A DNA stretch of 64,000 nt from Streptomyces sp. NBC_01142 (lineage in GTDB: Bacteria; Actinomycetota; Actinomycetes; Streptomycetales; Streptomycetaceae): assembly GCF_026341125.1 (NCBI RefSeq), contig NZ_JAPEOR010000002.1:1302001-1366000 (forward strand). The letters are read 5' to 3'. The notes beneath the pieces are model-generated. The model saw only the letters and a program-made list of their open reading frames with translations. It made no database searches and was not told the DNA's origin. Of this stretch, positions 34,162 to 42,778 are shown piece by piece. How positions within the stretch are numbered: the stretch's first letter is position 1; each line of letters starts with the position of its first letter. The translations under genes and the position numbers were made by a program.

Positions 34162-34194
34162 GGCGGTGACGGCCCCATCCGGCCCGTCACCGCC
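34162..34194. terminator. Bidirectional hairpin between convergent genes
   Basis: GGCGGTGACGG (34162-34172) pairs perfectly with CCGTCACCGCC (34184-34194) around an 11-base loop. It lies just after the nitroreductase-hemerythrin stop and before the TetR stop. A hexamer-like run of CCATGC/CCCTGC copies follows at 34215-34255. Confidence 0.75.
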
Positions 34195-34261
34195 GCACCC
34201 CACCTGCCCATTCCCGTACCCATGCCATGCCCATGCCCATGCCCCTGCCCCTGCCCGAGGT

Positions 34262-34897
34262 CTAGTGCCGTTCCCGGGCGTGGGCGGGCTGTTGGCTGAT
34301 CCACACGAGCCGGTCGAAGTCGACCGCCACCCCGCGCAGCAGCAGATCCACCAGAGGACCCGCTGTGTCCTGGTCGAGCGGAGCATCGCCGAACAATGCG
34401 CGCTGGTAGACCGTCGAGGCGAGCAGATCGACCAGCAGTTCCGGGTCGGCGTCGGGCAGCAGATCGCCCCGGTCGACCGCGCGCTGCACCGCGATCGTCG
34501 CGGCCTGCCTGCTGGGCTGCACCAACACGTCGATCAGCCGCCGGTGCAGATCGGCGTCGTGGGCGCAGCCCGCGATCAGCGGGGCCAGGACCCCGCCGGG
34601 CAGCCGGTCGTGCAACGCCTCGGCGAGCAGCCGCACGCTCTGGATCAGATCACAGCGGGTGCAGCCGTTGTCCGGCGCCGGAGGGGTGACGACGACCGAG
34701 GCGAGCGCGTCGATGACAAGGCTCTGCCGGACCGGCCACCGCCGCCGGATCGACGCCTTCGTCGTACCGGCCCTGGCAGCGACCGTCTCGAGGGCGAACC
34801 CGGCGTACCCGCTTTCGCGCAGCACTTCGAGGGTCGCGGCCAGCACCGCGGCATCGATCGCCGGGTCACGTGGCCGCCCGGCCGCGGCGGGGCTCAC
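34262..34897 (-). CDS. TetR-family regulator
   Basis: The 211-residue protein has the TetR DNA-binding region: DAAVLAATLEVLRESGYAGF, ETVAARAGTTKASIRRRWPV and RQSLVIDAL (residues 15-66). The C-terminal domain (TetR_C-like) should bind a small ligand; it has DNGCTRCDL near 76, two close Cys. It overlaps the VOC gene by four bases (ATGA), so both come from one transcript. It likely represses that transcript through the palindrome at 35307-35318. Confidence 0.9.
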   Translation of the reverse strand: MSPAAAGRPRDPAIDAAVLAATLEVLRESGYAGFALETVAARAGTTKASIRRRWPVRQSLVIDALASVVVTPPAPDNGCTRCDLIQSVRLLAEALHDRLPGGVLAPLIAGCAHDADLHRRLIDVLVQPSRQAATIAVQRAVDRGDLLPDADPELLVDLLASTVYQRALFGDAPLDQDTAGPLVDLLLRGVAVDFDRLVWISQQPAHARERH

Positions 34898-35280
34898 CGG
34901 TCGGCGTCCTGCGGATACCAGCGCAGCTCAACGGTGTTGCCCTCCGGATCCCGCACGTATATCGACTGCGCCTCGCCCCGGGCACCGTAGCGGCCGACCG
35001 GGCCTTCCAGCACGGTGAAGTCGCCCGAGTCGATGACCTGCTGCCAGTCCAGGGGTTCGACGACCAGGCATATGTGGTCCACATTGGACTCGCCGCGGGG
35101 ACGGTCGAGCAGATCGATGATCGTGGTCGGACTGACCCGCACCGACGGGAACGGGACCTCGCCGGCCCGCCATTCGTCCACCCGGACCGGCTCCAGACCC
35201 AGGGGTCCGCAGTAGAACTCCAACGCACGCTCGACGTCCTGCACGTTGAGCACCAGGTGATCGAAGTCCTTGACTCGCAT
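34894..35280 (-). CDS. VOC-family (glyoxalase/bleomycin-resistance-like) protein
   Basis: The 128-residue protein has the paired beta-alpha-beta-beta-beta modules of the vicinal oxygen chelate fold: FDHLVLNVQDVERALEFYCG and VDHICLVVEPLDW ... SIYVRDPEGNTVELRWY. The metal-ligand positions His8 (DHLVLNV), His68 (DHICLVV) and Glu119 (VELRW) are present, so it may be an active dioxygenase, lyase or thiol transferase on an unknown substrate. It is the first gene of the operon with TetR. GAGAGGG lies about eight bases before the ATG. Confidence 0.9.
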   Translation of the reverse strand: MRVKDFDHLVLNVQDVERALEFYCGPLGLEPVRVDEWRAGEVPFPSVRVSPTTIIDLLDRPRGESNVDHICLVVEPLDWQQVIDSGDFTVLEGPVGRYGARGEAQSIYVRDPEGNTVELRWYPQDADR

Positions 35281-35306
35281 GGGACAGCCCTCTCGTAGTT
35301 CAAATA

Positions 35307-35318
35307 CGAACCGGTTCG
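35307..35318. promoter_or_regulatory. Palindromic operator candidate for VOC-TetR operon
   Basis: CGAACCGGTTCG is a perfect 12-bp palindrome 27 bases upstream of the VOC start, in an otherwise AT-richer leader (AGTTCAAATACGAACC). It is the most likely binding site of the co-encoded TetR regulator. Confidence 0.65.
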
Positions 35319-35459
35319 GATCGTAACACCCTCAGGATAGATCACATCCGGTGACAACCCGGCTGACGCTGCGCGGGATGCATGCCACCCGACGGCGCTC
35401 GATACCCCAGCGCCGCCCAGCCCTCCGCCGCCACGCTCTCGCCAGGCCCCCGAGGTCCG

Positions 35460-35652
35460 ACTGTGCTCGATGGGCTGCCGGACCGATGACGAGGGAGCTT
35501 TCGAGAGAAAGGGCCTGCCGGCCGGCGAGTACACCGTCAGGACAACGGAAGGTTCGGTGACCTGGACCAAGGCCACGGCGAACGAAGAGGGTGAAGCCAC
35601 CGGCAGAGATCGTCTTCATCCTCAACGGCATGGCGCACAACATCACTTGGTG
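35460..35652 (+). pseudogene. Carboxypeptidase-regulatory-like domain remnant
   Basis: The frame reads TDDEGAFERKGLPAGEYTVR, the hallmark of carboxypeptidase-regulatory/SpaA-type beta domains, then ATANEEG. The rest (VKPPAEIVFILNGMAHNITW) continues in another frame near 35594 to a TGA at 35651-35653. No start or signal peptide is found. It is a decayed gene fragment. Confidence 0.5.
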
Positions 35653-35759
35653 ACAGAGCATCATCGTTCGCGAGGCCCCGCACTGCTGTGCGGGGGCCTG
35701 TCACGGTAGTTGCCCGAGGCTCGACTCGACCGGTATGCGCCGGACTTCTGTCCATGTCA

Positions 35760-35880
35760 TCCGCGGCCCATCGATCACCTGCCGGTGATACCACCACCGG
35801 CCGCAACGCCCGTTGTCCACCGGCAGGAACGGGCGCAGCCGCTCCCACTCACCGTGCCTCAGATCGCCCCGACTCGTCAT
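35760..35880 (-). mobile_element. IS5-family transposase N-terminal scrap
   Basis: From the ATG at 35880 the minus strand reads MTSRGDLRHGEWERLRPFLP and RCGRWWYHRQVIDG. This is the start of the Streptomyces IS5-type transposase (DUF4096 region). It breaks off after about 40 residues into unrelated sequence, and no terminal inverted repeat is obvious. Confidence 0.75.
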
Positions 35881-35939
35881 GCACTGCTTCACGAGGCACC
35901 CGGCCGGAGAGCCACAACCACGCTGCGTACCCTCGTGGA

Positions 35940-36278
35940 ATGGACCGCTACGAGGGTGCAGCCCATCTGGAGTGGTGGGCAAACCGCTCCACCTGCCTTG
36001 CACGTATCCCTGTCAGGATCGTCCCCACGGCCGGAGGCGGCACGTGGGACGCCGCCGCCTCGCCGCCCCTCGACCGCAGCGAGAGTGAGGACGTACAGCT
36101 GCTCATCGAGGCCAGTCCCTACTTCACCCTCCGCTGCGAAGACGACGTGGCCGTTGAGGTCGAAGTGGCGTCCTCCGGGGAAATCAACCACTATCGGCTG
36201 AGCGCCGACGCGACCCTTGATCCAAGCGCGCGAGCAGGCCACACTCACGGGTCACATGGTCACCCGGACACGCCCTAG
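35940..36278 (+). CDS. Hypothetical protein
   Basis: A 112-residue product beginning MDRYEGAAHLEWWANRSTC. The middle (EDVQLLIEASPYFTLRCEDD, VAVEVEVASS) is beta-rich and acidic, and the end is His/Gly-rich (HTHGSHGH), a possible metal-binding tail. The amino-acid composition is protein-like. No family is recognised. Confidence 0.5.
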   Translation: MDRYEGAAHLEWWANRSTCLARIPVRIVPTAGGGTWDAAASPPLDRSESEDVQLLIEASPYFTLRCEDDVAVEVEVASSGEINHYRLSADATLDPSARAGHTHGSHGHPDTP

Positions 36279-36429
36279 TTGATTCGGCTTGCGGCTGCGC
36301 TCCCGCTCACGGCCCCACAGCGACGGGCCGCGCCCGGCCGGCCCCGACGCGCATCCAGCCTGCTCACGTCCACAAACAGCCAGAGGCTGAGCGTGGCCGC
36401 AAACAGCAGGAGACCAAAGCCGTCAGCCG

Positions 36430-37110
36430 TCAGCCGTCAGCGTCCAGCAACTCGCACTCGCGCCGGGCGCTGAGCCCGGCACGCCTTTCCCGGTCCAGAC
36501 CCTGCTCGCGTTCCCAGAGCAGCGTGTCGGCCAGCAGCTCCGCCCGGGGCCGATGGCGGAGCCCCGCCCCGCGCGCCGCGGACCCGTTCCGGGCCGACCA
36601 CTCCTTCCAGTCCGGCTCGACCACCCACATCGGCAGCGACTCGGCCCCCATGTACTCGGCCACGCCGTTCGCGAGCAGCCGTGCCGAGTCCGCGGTGACC
36701 ACGGGACCGGTGTGCCCGCCAAGAGCGCGGGACAGCTCGATCCACTCTCCGAACGGAACAACCGGACCGACAGCGTCGTATACGCCGGTGCTCCCCGTCT
36801 CCGCGGCGTCGAGCAGCCAGGCGGTGAGGTCCCGCACGTCGACTGCCTGTGTCGGCATGGCCGGAGCATCGGGAACCAGCATCGGCCCGTGCGGATCGCG
36901 TGCGGCACGGGCCACCCAGTAGCCGGAGCGTCCGCTGCGATCGCCCGGCCCGCCGATGAGGCCCGCTCGTGCGATGAGGAGGCGGTCGCCCACGACGGCC
37001 GGGCGGGTTCGCTGACAGCGGACCCGATGTCGTCGACCGAGCGCCGCGGCCCGCACAGAGAGCACATCCGGCAGATGCCGAGCCAGTTGCGATCGGCTGC
37101 CGACTTGCCG
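36430..37110 (-). pseudogene. NAD-dependent epimerase/dehydratase remnant
   Basis: The main frame reads [56 protein letters not shown] and [14 protein letters not shown]. This is the C-terminal two thirds of an atypical SDR epimerase, the type in Streptomyces with the IARPGLIVGPxDxxDR motif. The preceding part ([19 protein letters not shown]) is in another frame, and the Rossmann N-terminus is missing. It is therefore truncated and frameshifted. Confidence 0.75.
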
Positions 37111-37210
37111 CCGGCCACCACGTCGTTCCGCGCTCGTGTGCTGTCAGCCACATGGGACCGGCTGCTCGAAAGGCGGCCCGGCCCTGAGTGACTACTGGTC
37201 CTTTTGCAGG

Positions 37211-37612
37211 TCAAGCCGCCAGAGGCACCTGCTCGCCCTCGACCGGGTTTTGGTAGTGGGCCCATATCTGGTTCAGCTCGTGCTGGTAGTAGAGCGAGTA
37301 CAGGCCTCCAACGATGATGAGAACCAGCCCGATCCAGGGATTACAGGTGGGTTGCATCCCGGCCGACTTCTGCATCCGGGCAATGCGCTGACCGGTGTTG
37401 TAGACCGATACGAAGGGCGGAACGATCACCAGCCAGCCGACAGTGATGGCCAGAACGGCCATCACCGGATCGACCTCAATCCGGTGGTCAAAGTCGCGGG
37501 CCTCGCGATTCACTTTGTAGTACCAGACCAAATGATAGATACCCAGCGTGATCAGCGGCCAGATCAGCCAGACGAGAAAGATGTTGCGGGGCTTTCCGGC
37601 ACGACCTGACAT
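37211..37612 (-). CDS. DUF4234 membrane protein
   Basis: A 133-residue protein with the DUF4234 pattern (NIFLVWLIWPLITLGIYHLV, then WYYKVNREARDFD) and further membrane segments (VLAITVGWLVIVPPFVSVYN, IGLVLIIVGGLYSLYYQHEL). The function is unknown. AGGAGGTG with ideal spacing precedes the ATG at 37612, a perfect ribosome-binding site that fixes this start over ones further upstream. Confidence 0.85.
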   Translation of the reverse strand: MSGRAGKPRNIFLVWLIWPLITLGIYHLVWYYKVNREARDFDHRIEVDPVMAVLAITVGWLVIVPPFVSVYNTGQRIARMQKSAGMQPTCNPWIGLVLIIVGGLYSLYYQHELNQIWAHYQNPVEGEQVPLAA

Positions 37613-37998
37613 GATGCACCTCCTGTCAATCCAGTGCATCACGACCGGCGGGATCGCGCGCGCCATCCGTGTTGGCTACATGTTGGCAGCACAGGCGCGT
37701 CTCTGACGGCCGCGAGACGGGCCGGACGGGGGCCGACCACCCTCGTCGATGCCATCCCGGCCGCTACCTGCCCTCGGAGCGGCGGTAGCGGGTTGCCATG
37801 GCTGCGGTACTCCGCTGCTGTACAGCGGTCGCACGGGCACGGGAGGGCGCCGAGCTCGGCGCGCACGGCTTCATCAAGCCCCGGGGAATGAACCTCATCG
37901 TGTGGAACAGCGCGTAGATCCTCGGGAAAGCACCCACAGAGTGAGCATCCTGCGCTATGAAGAACGGGTTCCGAGCCGAACGGAAGACAGGGGGCGAT
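37613..37998. other. Largely gene-free stretch with a 3' coding scrap
   Basis: Only one piece looks coding: 37826-37917 plus reads REGAELGAHGFIKPRGMNLI then VWNSA and a TAG stop, the apparent end of a lost gene of unknown family. The remainder shows no features beyond the DUF4234 promoter region. Confidence 0.35.
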
Positions 37999-38502
37999 AT
38001 GGCCAGTTCTTCAACCACCACGTCAAGTAGCAGCGCTGCGGGTGTACCTCCGCCAGGGACACCATCGGCGGGTACCACACATCCCCGGTGGAAGATCGTC
38101 ACCGTAAAATTGGCCAGCTGGTTCGCGTTCGGCGTCGTATTCGCCGTTATGCCAATCCTGTTGAGCTACATCATTGGCGAGACTCGACACAGCGAGCGAA
38201 CCCTGAGAAGCCTCATCGGGCACGGGGAGCTGTTAATTGTCGCGACGGGTCTGTCCGCCGCGGCCGCCGGCCAGGCATTCACTATGAAGCACACTCAATT
38301 CAGCCTGGCCGCCCGCCTCCTGGGCTGTGGAAACGTCTTGATCGCCCTCTTCACAACAGGAGTGTTCGCCGACATTTCCGCCGCCCTGGCCGACAAGCAG
38401 AAGATCGATGAGTCCTTCGTGACCAACTACTCCTTGTGGTTTTTCAGTTTCGCCTTGATTGCAAGCTTTAGTAGCGCCCTGGTGGCGGAGTTGGAGCAGT
38501 GA
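37999..38502 (+). CDS. Four-helix membrane protein paired with EACC1-like gene
   Basis: The 167-residue product has a Ser/Thr-rich N-terminus and four hydrophobic segments (LASWFAFGVVFAVMPILLSY, ELLIVATGLSAAAAGQAFTM, LLGCGNVLIALFTTGVFADI and LWFFSFALIASFSSALVAEL). No family is recognised. GGGGGCGAT precedes the ATG at 37999. Base use is clearly less GC-rich than in the backbone (TGTTAATTGTCGCGAC, TTTTTCAGTTTCGC), suggesting transfer. It overlaps the next gene by the stop/start GTGATG, so the two are translated together. Confidence 0.7.
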   Translation: MASSSTTTSSSSAAGVPPPGTPSAGTTHPRWKIVTVKLASWFAFGVVFAVMPILLSYIIGETRHSERTLRSLIGHGELLIVATGLSAAAAGQAFTMKHTQFSLAARLLGCGNVLIALFTTGVFADISAALADKQKIDESFVTNYSLWFFSFALIASFSSALVAELEQ

Positions 38503-38771
38503 TGGGCGCATTGATCGCTGAAGTCGGGAGCATCCTTTCGGGCCTGATCGCCGCTTCCTCCGTAGGTGTAGCAGTGAGAACATGGTTGGCATCCAGGAAG
38601 AACGTCGCCACGGTCACGCTCAAACTGGAACGCGACGGCAGGACTTATGAAGTTTCAGCTGGGGACACCAAGGACCCGGAGGAAATGCATCGGCTCCTCA
38701 CGGAGTTGATGGAAAACGCTGACACCTCCACCGACGAGGACTCGCCCACACCGCCGTCGAATAAGTCATAG
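38499..38771 (+). CDS. EACC1-like small membrane-anchored protein
   Basis: About 90 residues: one N-terminal membrane helix (IAEVGSILSGLIAASSVGVA), a basic stop-transfer (RTWLASRKN) and a beta-hairpin domain (VATVTLKLERDGRTYEVSAG, then DPEEMHRLLTELME). This layout resembles the C-terminal part of effector-associated constant component 1 (EACC1), a small partner in actinobacterial NTP-dependent conflict systems. The likeness is from memory of the pattern TWLxxRxxxVTVTxxxxDG...DPExLLxxL. The start is the GTG at 38499 or the ATG at 38502. No effector is encoded next door. Confidence 0.5.
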   Translation: MMGALIAEVGSILSGLIAASSVGVAVRTWLASRKNVATVTLKLERDGRTYEVSAGDTKDPEEMHRLLTELMENADTSTDEDSPTPPSNKS

Positions 38772-38982
38772 AGTGCGCGGCTGCGTCAAACACTCGCCTC
38801 ACCGGGTTGGCCAGGAGCTGGACGGCTGTTCGTAGTGAAGGCGAGGGGCAGTGCCGAGAACTGCTGCAAATTTGCGAAGACGCGGGATTTCGTGTCGGTG
38901 GCTGCCGCCGAACCGGCATGTACGACCGAAGGCCGACTTCCCTCGTAGGCTGAATCTCGCATGCGACGGACAGGAGGCTGAG

Positions 38983-39663
38983 GTGGCCGAGACGATGGTG
39001 GCCGAGGTGATGGCCGAGCTGGCCGGGCTTGAGGACCCGAAGGCACGCGAGGTGAACGAGAGACACGGTGACGATCACGGTGTGAACCTCAGCAAGCTGC
39101 GCGCGCTCGCGAAGCGACTGAAGACGCAGCAGGAACTCGCGTGCCGGCTCTGGGAGACGGATGACACCGCGGCGAGACTGCTGGCGATCCTGATCTGCCG
39201 CCCCAAGGCGTTCGAGCGTGACGAGTTGGACGTCATGGTGCGCGAGGCGCGCACACCCAAGGTGCACGACTGGCTCGTGAACTACGTGGTGAAGAAGAAC
39301 CCGCACTCCGAAGAGCTGCGCCTGGCCTGGTCCGCCGATCCGGATCCAGTGGTCGCGAGTGCCGGCTGGGCGCTGACCACCGAACGCGTGACGAAGAAGC
39401 CCGAGGGCCTCGACCTCGCAGGACTGCTCGACGTCATCGAGGCGGAGATGAAAGATACCCCGGATCGCCTGCAGTGGGCGATGAACCACTGCCTGGCTCA
39501 GATCGGGATCGAGCACGCCCAGCACCGCGCCCGTGCAATCGACATCGGTGAGCGCCTGGAGGTGCTCAAGGACTACCCGACTTCCCCGGGCTGCACGTCT
39601 CCGTTCGCGCCCATCTGGATCACCGAGATGGTGCGCCGACAGCACGACAAGACGGTGGCTTGA
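38983..39663 (+). CDS. DNA alkylation repair protein (AlkD-like HEAT repeats)
   Basis: The 226-residue protein is all-helical with AlkD-type HEAT repeats: REVNERHGDDHGVNLSKLRA, KLKTQQELACRLW-like helices, DDTAARLLAILICRP, VHDWLVNYVVKKNPHSEEL and VVASAGWALTTERV. AlkC/AlkD proteins are monofunctional glycosylases that remove positively charged alkylated bases. The usual catalytic Asp is hard to assign by eye. The GTG at 38983 has AGGAGG five bases before it and fixes the start; the frame upstream is spurious. A terminator follows at 39701. Confidence 0.85.
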   Translation: MAETMVAEVMAELAGLEDPKAREVNERHGDDHGVNLSKLRALAKRLKTQQELACRLWETDDTAARLLAILICRPKAFERDELDVMVREARTPKVHDWLVNYVVKKNPHSEELRLAWSADPDPVVASAGWALTTERVTKKPEGLDLAGLLDVIEAEMKDTPDRLQWAMNHCLAQIGIEHAQHRARAIDIGERLEVLKDYPTSPGCTSPFAPIWITEMVRRQHDKTVA

Positions 39664-39700
39664 TTGGCGGTGGCTCGTCGTCTCGGGCAGAAGTAGATGC

Positions 39701-39739
39701 CGAAGGCCCCCAGCCATGATCGGTTGGGGGGCCTTCGTA
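39701..39739. terminator. Hairpin terminator
   Basis: CGAAGGCCCCC pairs with GGGGGCCTTCG around a 15-17 base loop (39701-39739). It follows the alkylation repair gene and directly precedes the first tRNA-Val fragment. On the minus strand it is where the chromosomal tRNA-Val terminator would be expected. Confidence 0.8.
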
Positions 39740-39741
39740 CC

Positions 39742-39785
39742 GGTGGGCGCGGACGGTTTCGAACCGCCGACATCTGCTTTGCAAG
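39742..39785 (-). repeat. tRNA-Val 3' fragment, outer att-like site
   Basis: The 40 bases 39742-39781 are identical to the 3' part of the complete tRNA-Val at 54231-54305 (acceptor, T-arm and part of the anticodon arm); one mismatch follows, then AAG. Orientation is the same as the full tRNA. This is what a tRNA-directed integration leaves at the distal end of an element. Confidence 0.88.
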
Positions 39786-40313
39786 GTCAACCGCACGCCC
39801 CCTGCTGCTGGCGCTGCCATGGCTGCCTGTGCCGCGAGGAGACGTGCATGGCTGCTGAGATCCACCGCCGTTGATGTCAGCTGTAGATGTCAGCTCCTCC
39901 GCTCGACTCCGCTACGGCCGCCGGTAGGCAGACGAGTCGATCCCTGGCTCCGGCTCCCTCGTGGAGCCGGGTCCGGTGTGCTGCTGATCCGAGGTCCGCT
40001 CATCCTGTGATTCCCCCGTTTGACGGCCGTAGACCTCCACGCGCTGAACAGCGCCGCCGTCGGGTAACTCCTGCTCGCTCAGTGCGACTGGGCACTCGAC
40101 GTCGACGGGGTCGAGCACTGGGCATGCCGGCTGGAACCGGACCCCTCGAAGTGGCAGACAGAGCCGGCGTTCCGCCTGGCGGACTGGCGGGACCCGGGAT
40201 CCCCGGGACGCTCGCCCGGGGGGCCCGGCGGCTTTGACAGGGCACCGAGAGGGGAGGAGGGTGAAATGTGTCCTTTGATCCGATAAGCGATAGGTAGTCG
40301 GAGGTGCGTGAGG
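39786..40313. other. Short segment between two tRNA-Val fragments, no firm gene
   Basis: Two short frames look faintly coding: plus 40070-40240 (CDWALDVDGVEHWACRLEPD) and minus 39912-40118 (DVECPVALSEQELPDGGAVQ). They overlap antisense, so at most one is real, and neither has a start with a ribosome site. I call nothing here. Confidence 0.35.
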
Positions 40314-40556
40314 ATGCGCCGCAGGATCGTTGCCGCAGTTTCCGCAGGAGCCGCAGGGCTCGCGCTCGCAGTGATGCCCGCAACCGGGGCGTTCGCCTCG
40401 AGCGACTCCAGGGTTGATTACGGATGCTCCGACGGGAGGGACCGGGGCGACCGTCGAAGCGACTGCGGCTTCTTCGACAACCGCTACGACCGCTACGACC
40501 GCTACGACGGCTATGACAGAAACTTCGACAACGCGGTGATCTTCATCGTGCTGTGA
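40314..40556 (+). CDS. Small secreted Arg/Asp/Tyr-rich protein
   Basis: An 80-residue product with a signal peptide (RRRIVAAVSAGAAGLALAVM, then PATGAFA). The mature 50 residues contain two Cys (YGCSDG, SDCGFF) and a Tyr-Asp-Arg repeat (YDRYDRYDGYDRN). TGAGG precedes the ATG at 40314. The function is unknown; a charged, tyrosine-rich secreted peptide could coat the surface or bind metal. It is the only convincing gene between the two tRNA-Val fragments. Confidence 0.6.
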   Translation: MRRRIVAAVSAGAAGLALAVMPATGAFASSDSRVDYGCSDGRDRGDRRSDCGFFDNRYDRYDRYDGYDRNFDNAVIFIVL

Positions 40557-40750
40557 GAGGCCATCATGGGGGGCACTCGTCAGTGCGGGTGGCGCTGATC
40601 CATCAGCACCTGGTCAACGGTCGGGGTCACGCGATCGCCGCTCATGCCGACGAGCAGATCGTGGAGGTCCGGCCAGCAGAGCCAGAGGACGTATCTGGCA
40701 CATAGCCGGCACGACGCCCCTCCCCCGGCCGCACGGCCGAAGAACGATCA

Positions 40751-40793
40751 AGGCCCAGGCTTCCGGCTTACTACCGGTGACCTGGGCCTTTGT
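40751..40793. terminator. Hairpin terminator beside inner tRNA-Val fragment
   Basis: AAGGCCCAGG (40751-40760) pairs with CCTGGGCCTT (40782-40791), followed by TT. It sits 12 bases before the inner tRNA-Val fragment, in the same relative place as the hairpin at 39701. Confidence 0.8.
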
Positions 40794-40804
40794 CGTGCTT
40801 CCTA

Positions 40805-40852
40805 CTGGTGGGCGCGGACGGTTTCGAACCGCCGACATCTGCTTTGTAAGAG
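40805..40852 (-). repeat. tRNA-Val 3' fragment, island att-like site
   Basis: 48 bases are identical to 54230-54277, the 3' half of the complete tRNA-Val including the CCA and the sequence through the anticodon loop. Beyond it the sequences diverge at once. Together with the full tRNA it forms the direct repeats that bound a 13.4-kb island. Confidence 0.92.
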
Positions 40853-41367
40853 GTCCAAGAACCTAGATCATCTTTGCCGATCTTGCTTCGACTGCCCCAT
40901 TTTCGCTGGTCATAGGCAGGGTGGGCGAACCAAGGTGCGCGATCCTTACCGGTCTTTCCCGGTCCTTGCGTTCCCATGATGTTCCCAGCGGACGACATGG
41001 AGACCCCGGTGAAGCCCTGAGGTGATGTCGCCCCAGGCTGTGACAGTGCTGATTCCTTGACCACTGCAGTGCATTTGAGGTGCGGGGCAGAATCTGCCTC
41101 CTCGCCGGGGGGCGGGCCTATGACCGTTTTTGGCAGGTCAGCCGCCTGATCACAGACTACCGCCATGTCTCTGAACGGGCGGGGTGACCCAGGCCGCCTC
41201 CCGCTCGCCGGGCTCCAGCTGTAGAGGTCCAGCGACGTGGCGTCCACCAACCACCTGCTGTGGAAGGCCCCGTACCACGCGCCGCAGCTTCCTGCTCGCC
41301 CCTGCTGGCGTGCGCGGGAGGCACGGCCTGCGAGCGCATCTGACTCGACGTTCTGTTGTTGCCGCCC
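40853..41367. other. Gene-free island end with double-GTTCCC motif
   Basis: No protein-like frame is seen. At 40970-40987 lies GTTCCCATGATGTTCCCA, two GTTCCCA boxes 11 bp apart, matched near two other att-like sites (46385 and 54144). The remainder shows nothing I can name. Confidence 0.45.
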
Positions 41368-42687
41368 TCAGCAGTTGCCCCTCTCCGCCGGACGCATCAG
41401 CAGAAACGGATGCTTGTCCATCGTGATCTCCGGCTCGGCCGTCTCCGTGGCGGCGATCCGGATGTCATTGGTGATCAGATAGTCGTCCGCGACGGACAGG
41501 TGCGTGATCGGTCCGCCGGAAGGCTTGTGACAGGCCAGCTCCGCGCCGGACTTCGGGTTCAGCCTCACCAGGGCCGCTTCCTTGCCCTTCCACAAGTCAG
41601 AAGCCACCCAGACCGCGTCGGACGTGACGGCAGCGATCCTGAACGCGGGCCGGTTCAGGTCGTACTCCTGTTCCTGCCGCCTCCAGGCGCGCTTGCGGTC
41701 GACCGGGTTTCTGGTGGAGAGCGAGTGTCCTGCAGGCGTGGAGATGATGTCGACGGGCGGAAGACCGCGAACATCGGGGCGGGGCTGACCGGTTGCGAGC
41801 GTGACCGGCTTGCCCGCCTCGTTGATCCACCAGTACACCGGCTCCAGACCGTGCGTGCTGCCGACCGGGTGGTACTCCACGACGTCGCACACGGGCCCGA
41901 CGCATCCGTCCGGCTGAAGCATGGCGCCCGTCTGGTTCTCCGCCGGCCAGTCGGCGGCCGGCTCGAGGGTCGCCGTCTGCTTGCCGGTACGCGGGTGGAG
42001 CAGGCGCAGCTACGACTCACAGTCCTCGTCGACCACGACGGCATGGGTGGCCGTCCATGCCGTCCCGCTGGTATCGCAGCCCTTCCACGGCCTGTTCCAC
42101 AGTTTGTCGCCCGTGGCGGCGTCAAAGGCGACCACCCCGCTCTTGCCGATGCCGTGGGCCACGACCACCGGCCTCGGTCCCGGCACGAGGCGAAGGCTGC
42201 CGTACGTTGCCACGGTTTCGAACGCGGACCAGCGGTCCCCGATGTAGTCGGAGTCCTCCGCGCGCCAGGCGACGGCTCCGGTTCTGGCGTTCACGGCAAT
42301 CAACGCGCCGTCGTACCAGAGCGACACCACAAGGGGGTCCCCCTTCCCGCGGTCGACCACCGCGACCTTGTTGAGCTCCTCCTCGCGCTCGTACGACCAG
42401 AAGACAGGAGCCTTCTCGGGCGCTTCCAGCGCCTCCGCCCAGACCTTGCCGGCCGCGGTCATCACCCGGAGCCTGCGGTCGACGACCAACGGCCGCGAGG
42501 GCAACGCCACCTGGAACCCGGCGGTGGGCCGCTCCACCCTGTTCGGATAGGTCCCACTCGCTTCGGTGACCCGCTCCTTGACCTGCTTCTCTCCGCCGAT
42601 CGTGCAGGCCGCCAGCACGGTCAGGGCGGTGATCGCCCATATCCCCCGCAGCCCCACCCGTCGTCGGCAACCTCTCGCGTTACGCAT
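41368..42687 (-). pseudogene. PQQ-type beta-propeller lipoprotein with in-frame TAG
   Basis: A single frame of 440 codons runs from the ATG at 42687 to 41368, interrupted only by TAG at 42010-42012. It starts with a lipoprotein signal (WAITALTVLAAC, lipobox LAAC). Propeller-type strands follow (VSLWYDGALIAVNARTGAVA, VVAFDAATGDKLWNRPW; after the stop LRLLHPRTGKQTATLEP and LVRLNPKSGAELACH), the BamB/PQQ-repeat pattern. Without the stop it would be a surface-anchored propeller of about 439 residues. A point nonsense mutation is the simplest reading, giving 225 + 213 residue halves. Confidence 0.8.
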
Positions 42688-42778
42688 GCGGCGGATCCTA
42701 GCCAGTAGGCGCAAACGCGGAACGGCGGCCGTCCCTCCGAGGAGGGGCGGCGGCCGTTCAGGCCTGTCGAGCAGTTCG

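Noticed and set aside
34215-34255. CCATGC/CCCTGC hexamer-like run
   Set aside because: A short simple repeat between convergent genes, after a terminator; no function suggested.
40771-41250. Open minus-strand frame across the inner tRNA-Val fragment
   Set aside because: It translates the tRNA repeat and terminator, has no family features, and its start lacks a ribosome site.
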